Numbered from the stretch's first letter, positions 1 to 9,164 are shown. The stretch: DNA of 58,741 nucleotides from GCA-2786165 sp964625775 (GCA_964625775.1 CAZVEH010000008.1:1-58741), one strand, 5' to 3'. Numbers and translations are program-made. The notes: generated by a model from the letters alone, not told the origin.

Positions 1-51
1 CCACACGACAGGAGATCCCTCGCTGCGCTCGGGATGACGTGGGGAGTTACT
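1..51. repeat. Dispersed palindromic repeat copy
   Basis: The stretch from about 11 to 51 reads as a 'GGAGATC..TCGCTGCGCTC.GGATGACG' type repeat followed by GTGGGGAGTTACT. A very similar unit lies at 28871-28900, an inverted copy at 28818-28842, and the last 21 bases recur exactly at 25257-25277. Such units are common between genes of intracellular gammaproteobacteria and other endosymbionts. No coding content is seen in 1-92. Confidence 0.7.
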
Positions 52-92
52 ATAAGTGTATTGATTGTTTAAAAATTAGACCATGGCGTTAG

Positions 93-314
93 TTATTTAT
101 TATCAAAGCCATCCCAGTCAAAATCGTTATCCAGCTCCCCTTCATAATCTTCTAACTCAGCTTTTAATCGACGCCTCTCCATTCTGGCTTCTAATTTACG
201 CCGTACTTCTTTGATACGTTCAGGATCAATAGGTCCTGATTCAAAGTCATCAGCAGAATCAGATTCAGATTCTGAATAAAAATAATTATCATCTTGATCC
301 GAATGTTGTTTCAT
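93..314 (-). CDS. Small acidic protein, PA3496-like
   Basis: This encodes a 73-residue soluble protein with an acidic, Ser/Asp/Glu-rich N-terminal half, a basic central helix (RRKLEARMERRRLKAELEDY) and an acidic tail. The order 'acidic, then RRK-x-E---ERRRLK-x-EL--Y' resembles the small PA3496 family of putative envelope-integrity proteins; this is pattern resemblance only. I chose the internal ATG at 314 because a GGAG lies 8 bases upstream of it; the longer frame to 386 has no ribosome binding site. It stands alone, divergent from rlmJ. No membrane segment or signal peptide is visible. Confidence 0.5.
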   Translation of the reverse strand: MKQHSDQDDNYFYSESESDSADDFESGPIDPERIKEVRRKLEARMERRRLKAELEDYEGELDNDFDWDGFDNK

Positions 315-429
315 GTTGAACGCTCCATTGAACTTTATATATACAGTATAGTTGTTTTTTTCAATATTATCTGAATAACCCATCAAGATCTGATATGATT
401 CCTCAAGGTTCTATGGGTTGAATATTTTT

Positions 430-1269
430 ATGCTTAGTTATCAACATGCTTATCACGCAGGTGGCTTTGCCGATGTCATCAAGCATCTGGCATTGGTTCA
501 AATTCTTGACTATATGGTCCAAAAAGATAAGCCTCTGTTTTATCTTGATACCCATTCAGGTCGCGGTCTATACCATTTGCGAGACAAATATGCTTTAAAA
601 ACGCAGGAAGCAGCTGCAGGCATTGAATTACTTTGGTCGGTTCGTACCCAATTGCCAAAAGAGTTTGATCAGTATATCCAAGCTATTCGCCAGTGGAATC
701 CGGATGGTCAATTACAGCATTACCCAGGCTCGCCTGCTTTGGCCATGCACGGTTTGCGTGAACAAGATCGCTTATACTTTTGTGAACGACACCCGCGCGA
801 ATTTGAACACCTCAATGCATTTGTACGGCAATACCCACATCCCCGAGCACATTGCGCGAATGAAGACGGATATCAGCAGTTAAACGCTTTATTACCCCCT
901 TCTGAGCGACGCGGATTGATCATGATCGACCCTTCTTATGAAGTAAAAAACGAGTATCGCCAAGTCACTCAAATGGTCAAAACAGCTCATCGACTCTTTG
1001 AAACAGGTACCTATTGCATTTGGTATCCTATCGTAGATAAAAAATTACATGCGCACCTCTTGCGTGGTTTTGAAGCACTTGATGCCCCCAAACATTTAAG
1101 AGCTGAGTTTCATTTGAATGCCAAAGCACCTCAAGGCATGGACGGCTGCGGTGTTTATATGATTAACCCGCCTTTCGTTTTAGAACAGCAACTGCGGGTT
1201 GTTTTTGATCATTTATTGCAAGTGTTTCATCCTAAACGCTCTTCTTATGTGCTCGATACGTTGAGATAA
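430..1269 (+). CDS. rlmJ: 23S rRNA (adenine(2030)-N6)-methyltransferase
   Basis: RlmJ methylates N6 of A2030 in 23S rRNA using S-adenosylmethionine and is a cytoplasmic rRNA-maturation enzyme. The protein (279 residues from this start) opens with MLSYQHAYHAGGFADVIKH, matching the family's N-terminal signature around the HAG-ADVLKH motif. A SAM-binding segment follows (FYLDTHSGRGLY), and the N6-adenine catalytic motif near residue 170 reads DPSYE in place of DPPYE. The start is the ATG at 430; an in-frame TTG at 418 has a more distant AAGG but would add four residues not expected in the family. Length agrees with the usual ~280 residues. Confidence 0.93.
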   Translation: MLSYQHAYHAGGFADVIKHLALVQILDYMVQKDKPLFYLDTHSGRGLYHLRDKYALKTQEAAAGIELLWSVRTQLPKEFDQYIQAIRQWNPDGQLQHYPGSPALAMHGLREQDRLYFCERHPREFEHLNAFVRQYPHPRAHCANEDGYQQLNALLPPSERRGLIMIDPSYEVKNEYRQVTQMVKTAHRLFETGTYCIWYPIVDKKLHAHLLRGFEALDAPKHLRAEFHLNAKAPQGMDGCGVYMINPPFVLEQQLRVVFDHLLQVFHPKRSSYVLDTLR

Positions 1270-1343
1270 ATCAATCAGGATACGTATCTTCCCTAGAAGT
1301 TTTTTAGTACACTAAAACGCGGTAATTTTTACAAGGCATTCAG

Positions 1344-2753
1344 TTGAAGGTAAGATTTTCCAGGAAATTGCTATGTTTCTTTGTGGTTATCAGCTCCTTG
1401 ATACCCTTGAGCAGCTGGTCTTTTGGCACTCGCACTGTATGGGATGTGTTACGCCAACAATTTTCTTTAAATCATGAAGTCACCCAACCAGAAGTGCAAG
1501 CACAATTGCATTGGCTGCTGAATCACCCTGGCTACATTCAAAAATTGACGCAGTCTGAACCCTATATGTACCACATCATGACGGAACTCAAAAAACGCCA
1601 TCTTCCGGGTGAAATTGCGCTGATTCCTATGATAGAAAGCGCTTATGATCCTTTTGCATATTCTGGGGCTGGAGCGGCTGGATTATGGCAGCTGATGCCG
1701 GGCACTGGAACCGATCTGGGTTTGAAGCAAGACTGGTGGTACGATGGGCGCCGAAGTATCGCCTCTTCGACTGATGCAGCTCTTAATTATTTAGAATACT
1801 TGCACCGCTTTTTTAATGGCAATTGGATTTTAGCGTTTGCTGCGTATGATTCTGGCGAAGGCACCATGGCACGCATCATCAAAGCAAGTCATCAATCAGT
1901 GCAAAATGTGAATTTCTGGTCGTTACCTGTACCTCGAGAAACAAAAGCGTATATCCCGCGTTTATTAGCATTGGCAGAAATCATTCAAAATGCGCCTCGT
2001 TACCATATTCAGTTGCCCGATATCCCACATGTGCCCTACTTTGAAGAAGTAAATATCGGTACCCAAATCGATTTAAACCACGCCGCAAAACTGGCTGGCA
2101 TTTCTTACGGAGATCTGATCAAATTGAATCCGGGTTACAATCGCTGGGCAACCGCGCCTTATCGTCCTTATAAATTATTGATTCCTGCGAATAAAGTAGA
2201 ACGCTTTAGCCGCAATCTGGCCAATGTTCCGGAAGATCAACGTGTTTCTTGGACGCGTCATCAAGTCAGTGCTGGTGATAATCTAAACATCATCGCTGAA
2301 CGCTATCATACGACGATTAATTTGATCAAAGAATTAAATCAACTTAAATCCAATGCTATCACCAAGGGACAGTATGTTTTGATTCCTAGTAAAACAGCCG
2401 CCGTAACAACATCTCGCCTACCCGCAGTCGGACATTACGCAAAACCCACCGCGTATAAAATCATTTATATTGTTGATAAAAAAGACAGATTCCAAGATTT
2501 GGAACAGCGATTTCATGTATCCGCAACACAGATCAAACAATGGAATAATCTCAATCCTTCTTCAAATTTGCGTGCTGGTCAAAGCCTGGTGATTTGGAAA
2601 TCAAGCCAACACCCCATATATAGGGTCAAAGCTGGAGATACTTTAAGTCGAATCGCTCAAGTGCATCATACAACAATGAAGCAAATAGTGGACTTAAATC
2701 CCAACCTAAATGCTTCAAAATTGCGTTTGGGGCAAGTTATTTTATTGGGATAA
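1344..2753 (+). CDS. mltD: Membrane-bound lytic murein transglycosylase D-like, SLT plus three LysM
   Basis: This is a periplasmic peptidoglycan lytic transglycosylase of 469 residues. An N-terminal hydrophobic signal segment (residues ~8-26) precedes an SLT domain with the catalytic glutamate in IPMIESAYDPFAYS and the GAAGLWQLMPGTG motif. Three LysM peptidoglycan-binding motifs follow, beginning near HQVSAGDNL, YIVDKKDRF and YRVKAGDTLSRIA; the middle one is diverged. E. coli MltD is a lipoprotein, but no lipobox cysteine is seen at the cleavage region here, so the product is probably secreted or anchored by its signal segment. Translation starts at TTG (1344) with AAGG seven bases upstream. 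The 3' end overlaps the convergent lyase gene by 12 bases. Confidence 0.9.
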   Translation: MKVRFSRKLLCFFVVISSLIPLSSWSFGTRTVWDVLRQQFSLNHEVTQPEVQAQLHWLLNHPGYIQKLTQSEPYMYHIMTELKKRHLPGEIALIPMIESAYDPFAYSGAGAAGLWQLMPGTGTDLGLKQDWWYDGRRSIASSTDAALNYLEYLHRFFNGNWILAFAAYDSGEGTMARIIKASHQSVQNVNFWSLPVPRETKAYIPRLLALAEIIQNAPRYHIQLPDIPHVPYFEEVNIGTQIDLNHAAKLAGISYGDLIKLNPGYNRWATAPYRPYKLLIPANKVERFSRNLANVPEDQRVSWTRHQVSAGDNLNIIAERYHTTINLIKELNQLKSNAITKGQYVLIPSKTAAVTTSRLPAVGHYAKPTAYKIIYIVDKKDRFQDLEQRFHVSATQIKQWNNLNPSSNLRAGQSLVIWKSSQHPIYRVKAGDTLSRIAQVHHTTMKQIVDLNPNLNASKLRLGQVILLG

Positions 2754-3551
2754 ATCAGGATCTGTGATGCTGACTGAGAAGTCATCAAAATAGGCATGTT
2801 GATCGGTGGCTGGCGCCCAGTCAAGCGTTGAACCTCCGAAAAAAGTATCCATTTTCACCTGGTCAATATGAATACTTGGGTCCTTACGCAACAGGATATT
2901 GGTAATCGAAAAAACTTTCTGACCATCCACCCAGGCATTAATGTAACCATTCGCTTTGCCAGGATCACCTAAAAACACTTCTTGCTTGATGGTGTACCAT
3001 ACACCTGTTTGCAAATAAAAACTCGGCTCTGTCGAGTAATAATCCCCACATCTTTCCTGTTTCTCAGGGTTATACACATATCCAAAGAGCAGTCCATTTT
3101 CTCGCCACATGTACCGCGCGCTGAATCCGTCGAACGTGGCATTATCAATACAGCCGGTAGGACTATCAGGTGCACTCGTCAATCCAGGTAATTTCCCGCC
3201 TTTTACCCACGCAAAATCATCTGCAAACTTCAATCGATACTGAAAAAACAAATGATCATAGGCACCGTCAAGGGGTGCAGAAAAAGTCATACCTGACTGT
3301 CCTCCTATTTTTTGAGCCAAGTAAGTCATCTCAAGAATTTTCTGGTCTGGCGCATCCTCATCATTGATAATGCTGAGCCGACTCCCTTGACCCGAGGATG
3401 AATTTGGCTTTATTCCCCAATCTTTTTTAAAATCATTCACACTATACAAACCTAGCTCATCATCACTAAAATTCACTGGATGGTCTACTGACAAGGCAAA
3501 TACAGAGAATGGGAGTAACAAAGTTAAGGTTATTTTAATAAATACGCTCAC
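2742..3551 (-). CDS. Secreted polysaccharide-lyase-like protein (PL14-type fold)
   Basis: The 269-residue protein has a clear signal peptide (hydrophobic residues 4-19, cleavage near VFALS). The body carries the pattern of the PL14 / alginate-lyase-like beta-sandwich family: 'KGGKLPGL', then 'DGFSARYMWRENG', a 'CGDYY' segment, 'GVWYTIKQEV', 'INAWVDGQKV' and 'DTFFGGSTLDWAP' near the C-terminus. Family members cleave acidic polysaccharides by beta-elimination; the actual substrate cannot be told. A good AGAGG lies five bases before the ATG. It is monocistronic and convergent with mltD. It could target environmental or host glycans, or biofilm alginate-like polymers. Confidence 0.75.
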   Translation of the reverse strand: MSVFIKITLTLLLPFSVFALSVDHPVNFSDDELGLYSVNDFKKDWGIKPNSSSGQGSRLSIINDEDAPDQKILEMTYLAQKIGGQSGMTFSAPLDGAYDHLFFQYRLKFADDFAWVKGGKLPGLTSAPDSPTGCIDNATFDGFSARYMWRENGLLFGYVYNPEKQERCGDYYSTEPSFYLQTGVWYTIKQEVFLGDPGKANGYINAWVDGQKVFSITNILLRKDPSIHIDQVKMDTFFGGSTLDWAPATDQHAYFDDFSVSITDPDLSQ

Positions 3552-4059
3552 ATAAACCTCTTTGTTGTTTTGTATTCAGGTATGCGACAATTATAGACCA
3601 CATATAGATCATTAAGTTTTTTATTACACTATGGCCCCTCATCCTGAGTGACATGATTTAGAAATCCACAATCGTTTTGCGTATACTCCAGCGCTAAAAA
3701 ATGCCTTTCTATGGTTAATATCAGTGGTCTGACGCCGCGTTTGCCGCTGACAGAGTTGCGCAGGCTTCTTCTCAATCAAGCAGTTATAGAAGGCAAACCC
3801 ATTTACGCCCACTCAAGTACGTCTTATTTACCTCATTCCTATTTGTCGAATCATCTGGTTGCGTTTTTTCTGCAAAAACGCAGCCACTTCGTATGAAAAA
3901 AGATTTTGGTCTAGATGATAAAAACACTGGTGAAACATGCAGCGATGTCATTCTTGGCATCTGAGGGTTGCATTTGCATAAAACTTCCTAGAAAGAATCT
4001 GGTGATTTGTTCGTTCAGGCCTTATACTTTGATCACCTGGTGATGATGATTCGAGACTT
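3552..4059. other. Intergenic region without a convincing gene
   Basis: About 500 bases lie between the lyase gene and yciB. The 5' half is AT-rich and should hold the divergent promoters. A short 'CCTCATCCTGAGTGACATG' stretch near 3635 resembles the end of the dispersed repeat seen at 28818. A 61-codon open frame at 3711-3896 has no ribosome binding site and no recognisable composition, so I do not call it. Confidence 0.5.
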
Positions 4060-4605
4060 ATGAAGCTTTTATTTGATTTCTTTCCTATTGTATTGTTTTT
4101 TATATCTTATAAATTTTTTGATATTTACTATGCCACCGCAATTGCTATGGGCGCATCCGTTGTGCAAGTGTTATTTTTTCGCTTCAAGCATCAACGGTAT
4201 GAAAAAATTCATTTGGCAAGTCTAGCGCTCATTTTGATTCTCGGAGGCGCCACCCTGTTTTTTCATAATCCTTGGTTTATCAAATGGAAACCTACTGGCA
4301 TTTATTGGTTATCTTCTTTGGTGTTTCTTGGGTCTAATTTTATTGGTGCAAAACCCATTATTCAGAAAATGATGGACAGCAATGTCAGTTTGCCACCCAA
4401 AATCTGGCGAAGACTCAATTATGCTTGGGCAATTTATTTTGCCTTGATGGGTGGGCTCAATTTATATGTTGCGTATTTTTATACCACCGATTTTTGGGTG
4501 AATTTTAAATTATTTGGTGGTGCAGGGTTTATGCTGATTTTTGTACTGATACAAGCCTTATATCTCACGAAACATGCCATTGAACCTTCTTCTAGTCGAT
4601 CATAA
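4060..4605 (+). CDS. yciB: Inner membrane-spanning protein YciB / septation protein A family
   Basis: The protein has 181 residues and five or six membrane helices. It starts MKLLFDFFPIVLFF and has the family's 'AT-I---ASVVQV', 'HNPWFIKWKPTGIYW' and 'W-RLNYAWAIYF---GGLN' segments. YciB/IspZ proteins sit in the inner membrane and are linked to normal envelope synthesis and septation; the biochemical role is not settled. The gene ends nine bases before the response regulator gene, so all three downstream genes could be one transcript. Confidence 0.9.
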   Translation: MKLLFDFFPIVLFFISYKFFDIYYATAIAMGASVVQVLFFRFKHQRYEKIHLASLALILILGGATLFFHNPWFIKWKPTGIYWLSSLVFLGSNFIGAKPIIQKMMDSNVSLPPKIWRRLNYAWAIYFALMGGLNLYVAYFYTTDFWVNFKLFGGAGFMLIFVLIQALYLTKHAIEPSSSRS

Positions 4606-4614
4606 GGGGTTGGC

Positions 4615-5292
4615 ATGAGGATTTTACTGGTTGAAGACGACGAACTATTAGGCGACGCCGTCAAAGCCGGATTAATCCAATTTGGGTATATTGTGGATTG
4701 GTTAAAAAACGGCGAAACTGCCAAGAACATCGTCAAAACAGATTCGTTTGACTTGATGATCCTTGATCTCAGCTTACCCAAGGTTTCTGGCATGACGCTT
4801 TTGCAAATCATACGCCAAGCCAACATCCAAACGCCGATTATTATCTTAACCGCCCGTGAATCTATTGATGATCGTATCAGAGGTCTTGACTCAGGAGCAG
4901 ATGATTACATCACCAAACCTTTTGATCTGGACGAATTAGGCGCTAGAGTACGTGCTCTTACTCGACGCTCACAAGGTCGTGCCGATGCCGTTTTACATTA
5001 TGAAAACATCACAATTGATTTGGCAGCACACTCCGTTTTAGTAGATGGTCAGCCCATCAATGTACCGCGGCGTGAATTTGCTTTGCTACAAAAATTGATT
5101 GAGTCCAGTGGACAGGTCCTATCCCGGGAACAACTGATGCAGAGTATGTACAGCTGGGACGAAGAAGTCGATAGCAATGCCCTGGAAGTCCATATTCATA
5201 ACTTGCGTAAAAAATTAAATGCAAACTTCATACGCACGATTCGTGGCGTGGGTTATTTGGTCGATAAGCGCCCCAAGGATGATCTCCCTTGA
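4615..5292 (+). CDS. OmpR-family response regulator, PmrA/QseB-like
   Basis: The receiver domain (residues 1-~115) has the acidic pocket EDD, phospho-acceptor aspartate in LMILDLSLP, threonine in ILTARE and lysine in ITKPFD. The C-terminal winged-helix DNA-binding domain (~125-220) ends in the typical IRTIRGVGYLVDK. Length (225) and sequence fit the PmrA/QseB group; in Legionella and Coxiella PmrA controls many Dot/Icm effector genes, so this is a candidate virulence regulator. AAGGGG lies six bases before ATG. The stop codon overlaps the TTG start of the kinase gene, so the pair is translationally coupled. Assignment to PmrA rather than another QseB-like regulator is inference. Confidence 0.88.
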   Translation: MRILLVEDDELLGDAVKAGLIQFGYIVDWLKNGETAKNIVKTDSFDLMILDLSLPKVSGMTLLQIIRQANIQTPIIILTARESIDDRIRGLDSGADDYITKPFDLDELGARVRALTRRSQGRADAVLHYENITIDLAAHSVLVDGQPINVPRREFALLQKLIESSGQVLSREQLMQSMYSWDEEVDSNALEVHIHNLRKKLNANFIRTIRGVGYLVDKRPKDDLP

Positions 5293-6734
5293 AATCGTCT
5301 ATTCGCAAATTTCTTCTCATTAATCTACTGTTTGCGGTGACCCTCACCACAACGCTGACTGCGGTGGGTAATTATTATCTGGATCAAAAAAATATTCAGG
5401 AACATTTGGATACTTTGATGGCCATCTCTGCTTTATCCTACCAAGCATTACTAGGGGATGACGTTTATCAACGCCAATTGGTAGGTATCCAAGATGCTTT
5501 AAATACCATTCCCGGTAAAATTGAACAATATTATCCGAAAGAGCAACTGTCCACCGAATCACCAGAATTTTATTTGGAGAAATTTAATTTTCAAGTTTGG
5601 TCTGACAGCAACAAATTATTACTTCATTCATCTGGCGCTCCAAAAATACCTTTGCTGTCCAAAAAAGAAGGATTTCACAACAAAGTGATTGAGGAGCAGC
5701 ATTGGAGAGTGTTCACAACAACAAACCCTAAAGCAAACATTCGTACCGTTTTGGCCGAACGTTATGATACTCGCAATGAATTAGGTAGAAGAATAGCATT
5801 AGATGATTTGTATATCATGCTACTCACCCTGCCTTTGTCTGGCTTTCTCATTTGGATTGTGGTTGGCCGTGGTTTAGATAATTTGGAGAAAGTTGCTGAA
5901 GAATTAGCCAATCGAGAACCCAATCACTTAGAGCCTGTGAAAATAGAAGCGCTTCCCGATGAAATTCGTCCCGTGATTGATGAGTTAAATAAACTCTTAT
6001 ATCGACTGAAGGAAGGCTTTGAACGGGAAGCACGGTTTGCAGCAGATGCCGCACATGAATTACGCACCCCTTTGGCTGCATTAAAGGCCCAGGCCCAAGT
6101 TGCCCTAAACACCAATGACATCAATGAAAAGAATATTGCACTACAAAAGGTGATTGCCAGCGTCAATCGCAATACTCATATTGTTCAACAGTTATTAACC
6201 ATGAGTAAATTGGTTCCTGAGCGAGCCATCATCCACGATCTGGATGATGTTAATTTAGCAAAAATCACTCGAGAGATTTTAGCCATGTTGGCCCCTGCTG
6301 CCATTGAACAACACATTGAATTGGAGTTTGAACCTGGAGAAGACGTAGCCACTTTCCCTGGCACGCCTACCGCTATTAGCATCTTAATTCGTAACTTAGT
6401 AGACAATGCAATTCGTTACACAGAATCTGAAGGTCATGTGATCGTGCGGGTGTATCAAAACCACTCTGATGTCGTTCTAGAAGTAGAGGACAATGGACCT
6501 GGCATCCCAGAAAAATTTCATTCTCGCGTATTCGAGCGTTTTTTTCGCGAGCTTGGTAATACAAGCACCGGCAGCGGTCTAGGTTTGGCCATCGTTCAGC
6601 AAATTGCTATTTTGCATCACGCAGATATTACCTTAGACGCCCCCAAAACAGGCACAGGATTAATTGTTCGAGTATTTTTCCACTTGAAAACAGGTTTGAT
6701 GTCGGAGGCGGTAAAGAAACGGGATAAAAGCTAA
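5289..6734 (+). CDS. Sensor histidine kinase, PmrB/QseC-like
   Basis: This is a 481-residue inner-membrane kinase. TM1 is at residues ~7-27, followed by a periplasmic sensor region of about 150 residues, TM2 at ~175-192 and a HAMP-like linker. The HisKA dimerisation domain carries the phospho-acceptor histidine in AADAAHELRTPLAALKAQ. The HATPase domain has N box NLVDNAIRYT, G1 DNGPGIP and G2 GSGLGLAIV. It starts at TTG, overlapping the regulator's TGA by three bases, with AAGG ten bases upstream. The signal sensed is unknown. Its last 75 bases lie antisense to the 3' end of ampG. Confidence 0.88.
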   Translation: MKSSIRKFLLINLLFAVTLTTTLTAVGNYYLDQKNIQEHLDTLMAISALSYQALLGDDVYQRQLVGIQDALNTIPGKIEQYYPKEQLSTESPEFYLEKFNFQVWSDSNKLLLHSSGAPKIPLLSKKEGFHNKVIEEQHWRVFTTTNPKANIRTVLAERYDTRNELGRRIALDDLYIMLLTLPLSGFLIWIVVGRGLDNLEKVAEELANREPNHLEPVKIEALPDEIRPVIDELNKLLYRLKEGFEREARFAADAAHELRTPLAALKAQAQVALNTNDINEKNIALQKVIASVNRNTHIVQQLLTMSKLVPERAIIHDLDDVNLAKITREILAMLAPAAIEQHIELEFEPGEDVATFPGTPTAISILIRNLVDNAIRYTESEGHVIVRVYQNHSDVVLEVEDNGPGIPEKFHSRVFERFFRELGNTSTGSGLGLAIVQQIAILHHADITLDAPKTGTGLIVRVFFHLKTGLMSEAVKKRDKS

Positions 6735-7886
6735 AGCCAAAAGCGATGAAATCGAATACAATCCTACCCAACCATAATGAGTCTGAAGAAGGGCTCCGAT
6801 AGGGCCAGAAAACACCCTTGGCAAGCCCGCTATACCCACAAGAATGGAAAATTGCGTTGCTGTAAAGCGTTGATTTACAAAACGCATCAGCAGCGCTACG
6901 ATGGCGGTTGTGCCCATGCCTGCGGCAAAGTTGTCACTAATAACCGCTAAGATCAGCAAAGACAATTCTTTACCCGATGAGGCCAAGACAATGAAAATCA
7001 TGTTGGTCGCAGCTTGTAATACACCAAATATCAATAACGCACGATATAACGCACAATGTATTAAAATAAAACCACCGATTAATCCACCAGCAATGATAGC
7101 AACAACACCCCATATTTTATTGACGTAGCCAATCGTCGCTAAAGAAAACCCCAGCCCTTGAATCAAAAATGGCATGATAATGCCGCTGGTGCTGGTAGTA
7201 AACGCTTCTCCCAACTTGAACAATAAAATAAAACCGGCCATAGTCACGATATCGGGGCGTGATAATAAATCACGGATGGGACCCATAAACACTGCCAACT
7301 TAGTATGGGTAGCCTGCGGGTTAGGAGGTTCTGGACTCCAAATCGTCGCACACATGCCAACGATCATCAGCATACTCATCACACGGTACGTAGCAATCCA
7401 ACCGTAATACTCCGCCATAATTAAAGCTACACCACCTCCAATCAACATCGCCATACGATACCCGAATACTGCAAGGGAAGCGCCCAGTCCATAAAGTGAT
7501 TTAGGAAGATACTCCGTACGATGTGCATCAATGGTCGCGTCTTGGGTCGCAGAGCAAATCGCCAAAAATAGGGCTATTCCAGCCATCAACATAGGAGACG
7601 TATTCGGGGAAAACCACGTCAAAACATGAAATCCCACAGCCAGTAGAATTTGCATGCTTAACATCCAGCTTCTTCTTTTTCCTAGAGGAAGTAGACTGTA
7701 TCGGTCTAATAAGGGGGACCATAAAAATCGATATAAATAAGGTAGACTTACCAAACTAAGTGCGCTGGTTATCCAAACCGAAAGTCCTGCGTTTGCAAAC
7801 CATGCTTGCAAAGTTGAGCTGACCAAGGTCATGGGTAAGCCGGAAGAAAATCCAAGGAGAAAGACTATTAATAACTGTTTGATCAT
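6660..7886 (-). CDS. ampG: MFS transporter, AmpG-type muropeptide permease
   Basis: This integral membrane protein has 408 residues and about twelve helices. The start MIKQLLIVFLLGFSSGLPM and the segments 'LYRFLWSPLLDRY', 'ATQDATIDAHRTEYLP' and 'GLGASLAVFGYRMAMLIGGG' are characteristic of the AmpG group, which imports GlcNAc-anhydroMurNAc peptides for cell-wall recycling. No strong ribosome binding site is visible before the ATG. Its 3' end overlaps the convergent kinase gene by 75 bases, so the two transcripts can pair. With mltD in the same window there is a plausible link between peptidoglycan turnover and recycling. Confidence 0.87.
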   Translation of the reverse strand: MIKQLLIVFLLGFSSGLPMTLVSSTLQAWFANAGLSVWITSALSLVSLPYLYRFLWSPLLDRYSLLPLGKRRSWMLSMQILLAVGFHVLTWFSPNTSPMLMAGIALFLAICSATQDATIDAHRTEYLPKSLYGLGASLAVFGYRMAMLIGGGVALIMAEYYGWIATYRVMSMLMIVGMCATIWSPEPPNPQATHTKLAVFMGPIRDLLSRPDIVTMAGFILLFKLGEAFTTSTSGIIMPFLIQGLGFSLATIGYVNKIWGVVAIIAGGLIGGFILIHCALYRALLIFGVLQAATNMIFIVLASSGKELSLLILAVISDNFAAGMGTTAIVALLMRFVNQRFTATQFSILVGIAGLPRVFSGPIGALLQTHYGWVGLYSISSLLALAFIPFLYRLRHQTCFQVEKYSNN

Positions 7887-8031
7887 TTTAAACGGCTTAT
7901 TTTTTCCATGCCATCCCCACTCAGGCGCCTATCTTTCAGCGGATTTAACGTTGAACCGATGCCCGCCTGAGCGGGAATAGCAATATCATAGAGTCAACAA
8001 ACCCCTGGGGGGACGGCAGGTATTTAGGATA

Positions 8032-8727
8032 TTATTTCTTTTTATCAATAGAAATCAGGTGAACATTAAACACCAACGTTTCATTTGGCCCAATCAGACC
8101 GCCTACATTCCGCACACCATAAGCTAAATTGGAAGGAATATAAAGTTCCCAAGTGGAACCAACAGGCATCAATTGCAATGCTTCAGTCCATCCTGGAATG
8201 ACTTGCATCAATTGGAATGTAGCTGGTTTACCGGATTTTTCGGTACTATCGAACACGTCGCCATTTAACAAGCGGCCAGTATACTCTACCGTTACGGTAT
8301 CTGTTTTTGCGGGTATCGGTCCAGTTCCTTTGGTAATCACTTTGTATTGTAATCCACTTGCAGTGGTCACTACGCCCGACTTTCCTTTGTTTTCTTGAAG
8401 AAAAGCTTGGCCCTTGGTTTGATTTTCTTTAGCTTTTTGTTCGAATTGAGCGGAAGTTTTTGCCATCATGTCTTTTTGAAACTTAACCAAAGTTTCTTTC
8501 ATTTGCTCATCAGTTAACAATAACGGACCATTGGAAATCCCATCTTCAATGCCTTTTGACAATGCAGGAACATTGATTTCAATTTGTTTTTGTTTGATAT
8601 TTTTACCTAAATCAACCCCAATACTGTATGACAGTTTTTCCATATCGGAAGTCAAAGATACAGCATGAGCAAATGGTGCCGTCATCGTCAGTCCTAATAC
8701 GCTCACAGCGACCAGTTTCATTTTCAT
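8032..8727 (-). CDS. mip: Macrophage infectivity potentiator, FKBP-type peptidyl-prolyl isomerase
   Basis: The 231-residue protein is very like Legionella Mip throughout. The signal peptide begins MKMKLVAVSVLGL and cleaves after AHA. The N-terminal dimerisation domain contains KLSYSIGVDLGKNIKQ, followed by a long connecting helix. The FKBP domain has VEYTGRLLNGDVFDST, QVIPGWTEALQLMPVGSTWEL and IGPNETLVFNVHLISI. It catalyses prolyl cis-trans isomerisation at the cell surface or periplasm and helps Legionella invade host cells. I chose the ATG at 8727: AAGGGG lies seven bases upstream, while the in-frame TTG at 8733 is too close to it. Monocistronic, divergent from the rubredoxin gene. Confidence 0.95.
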   Translation of the reverse strand: MKMKLVAVSVLGLTMTAPFAHAVSLTSDMEKLSYSIGVDLGKNIKQKQIEINVPALSKGIEDGISNGPLLLTDEQMKETLVKFQKDMMAKTSAQFEQKAKENQTKGQAFLQENKGKSGVVTTASGLQYKVITKGTGPIPAKTDTVTVEYTGRLLNGDVFDSTEKSGKPATFQLMQVIPGWTEALQLMPVGSTWELYIPSNLAYGVRNVGGLIGPNETLVFNVHLISIDKKK

Positions 8728-8930
8728 AATCAATCCCCTTTGATAATTTTGTCTAAAAATTTATTCGTAGAATAAGTTTACACGCCACGACATTCTGCCG
8801 AAATTAAGCAGGAAATGCTAGTCTTATTTGATGGGTTCCATGAACAACTTATCGAATCATCCGCATCTAAGTCTTTACAATATGCTCAATGGAAGGTAAA
8901 TTAGCACTTTTTTGATTTAGAGCACGTGAA

Positions 8931-9104
8931 ATGGATTATAAAAAGTTTATTTGTGTCATTTGTGGCTTTATTTATGACGAAGCCTTGGGTTGGCCCGAAG
9001 ATGGCATTGCGCCAGGCACACCATGGGAAGATGTTCCCGAAAACTGGTTTTGTCCTGATTGTGGTGCAGGTAAAGAAGATTTTGAAATGATAGAGCTAGA
9101 TTAA
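8931..9104 (+). CDS. Rubredoxin
   Basis: This is a short gene of 57 residues starting MDYKKFICVICG. The two iron-binding CxxCG knuckles are CVICG near the N-terminus and CPDCG near the C-terminus, with the family motifs GWPEDGIAPGT and WEDVPENWFCPDCG between them. Rubredoxins carry one Fe(SCys)4 centre and shuttle single electrons in the cytoplasm, for instance to alkane hydroxylases or in peroxide and oxygen reduction; the partner here is unknown. The ATG at 8931 has a GAG eight bases upstream. A strong hairpin follows 13 bases after the stop codon. Confidence 0.93.
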   Translation: MDYKKFICVICGFIYDEALGWPEDGIAPGTPWEDVPENWFCPDCGAGKEDFEMIELD

Positions 9105-9117
9105 GAGCTTTCAACTT

Positions 9118-9148
9118 GATTACATTGCGCTTGAAGCGCAGTGTAATC
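9118..9148. terminator. Bidirectional intergenic hairpin
   Basis: Thirteen bases pair (one G:U) around a TTGA loop between the convergent rubredoxin and hemJ genes. No long T-run follows on the plus strand, so it may act as a bidirectional or 3'-end stabilising hairpin. Confidence 0.6.
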
Positions 9149-9164
9149 AACGTTTCAACCCCTA

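Noticed and set aside
3711..3896. 61-codon plus-strand open frame upstream of yciB
   Set aside because: No ribosome binding site, no recognisable composition or motif, and it lies in a region expected to hold promoters.
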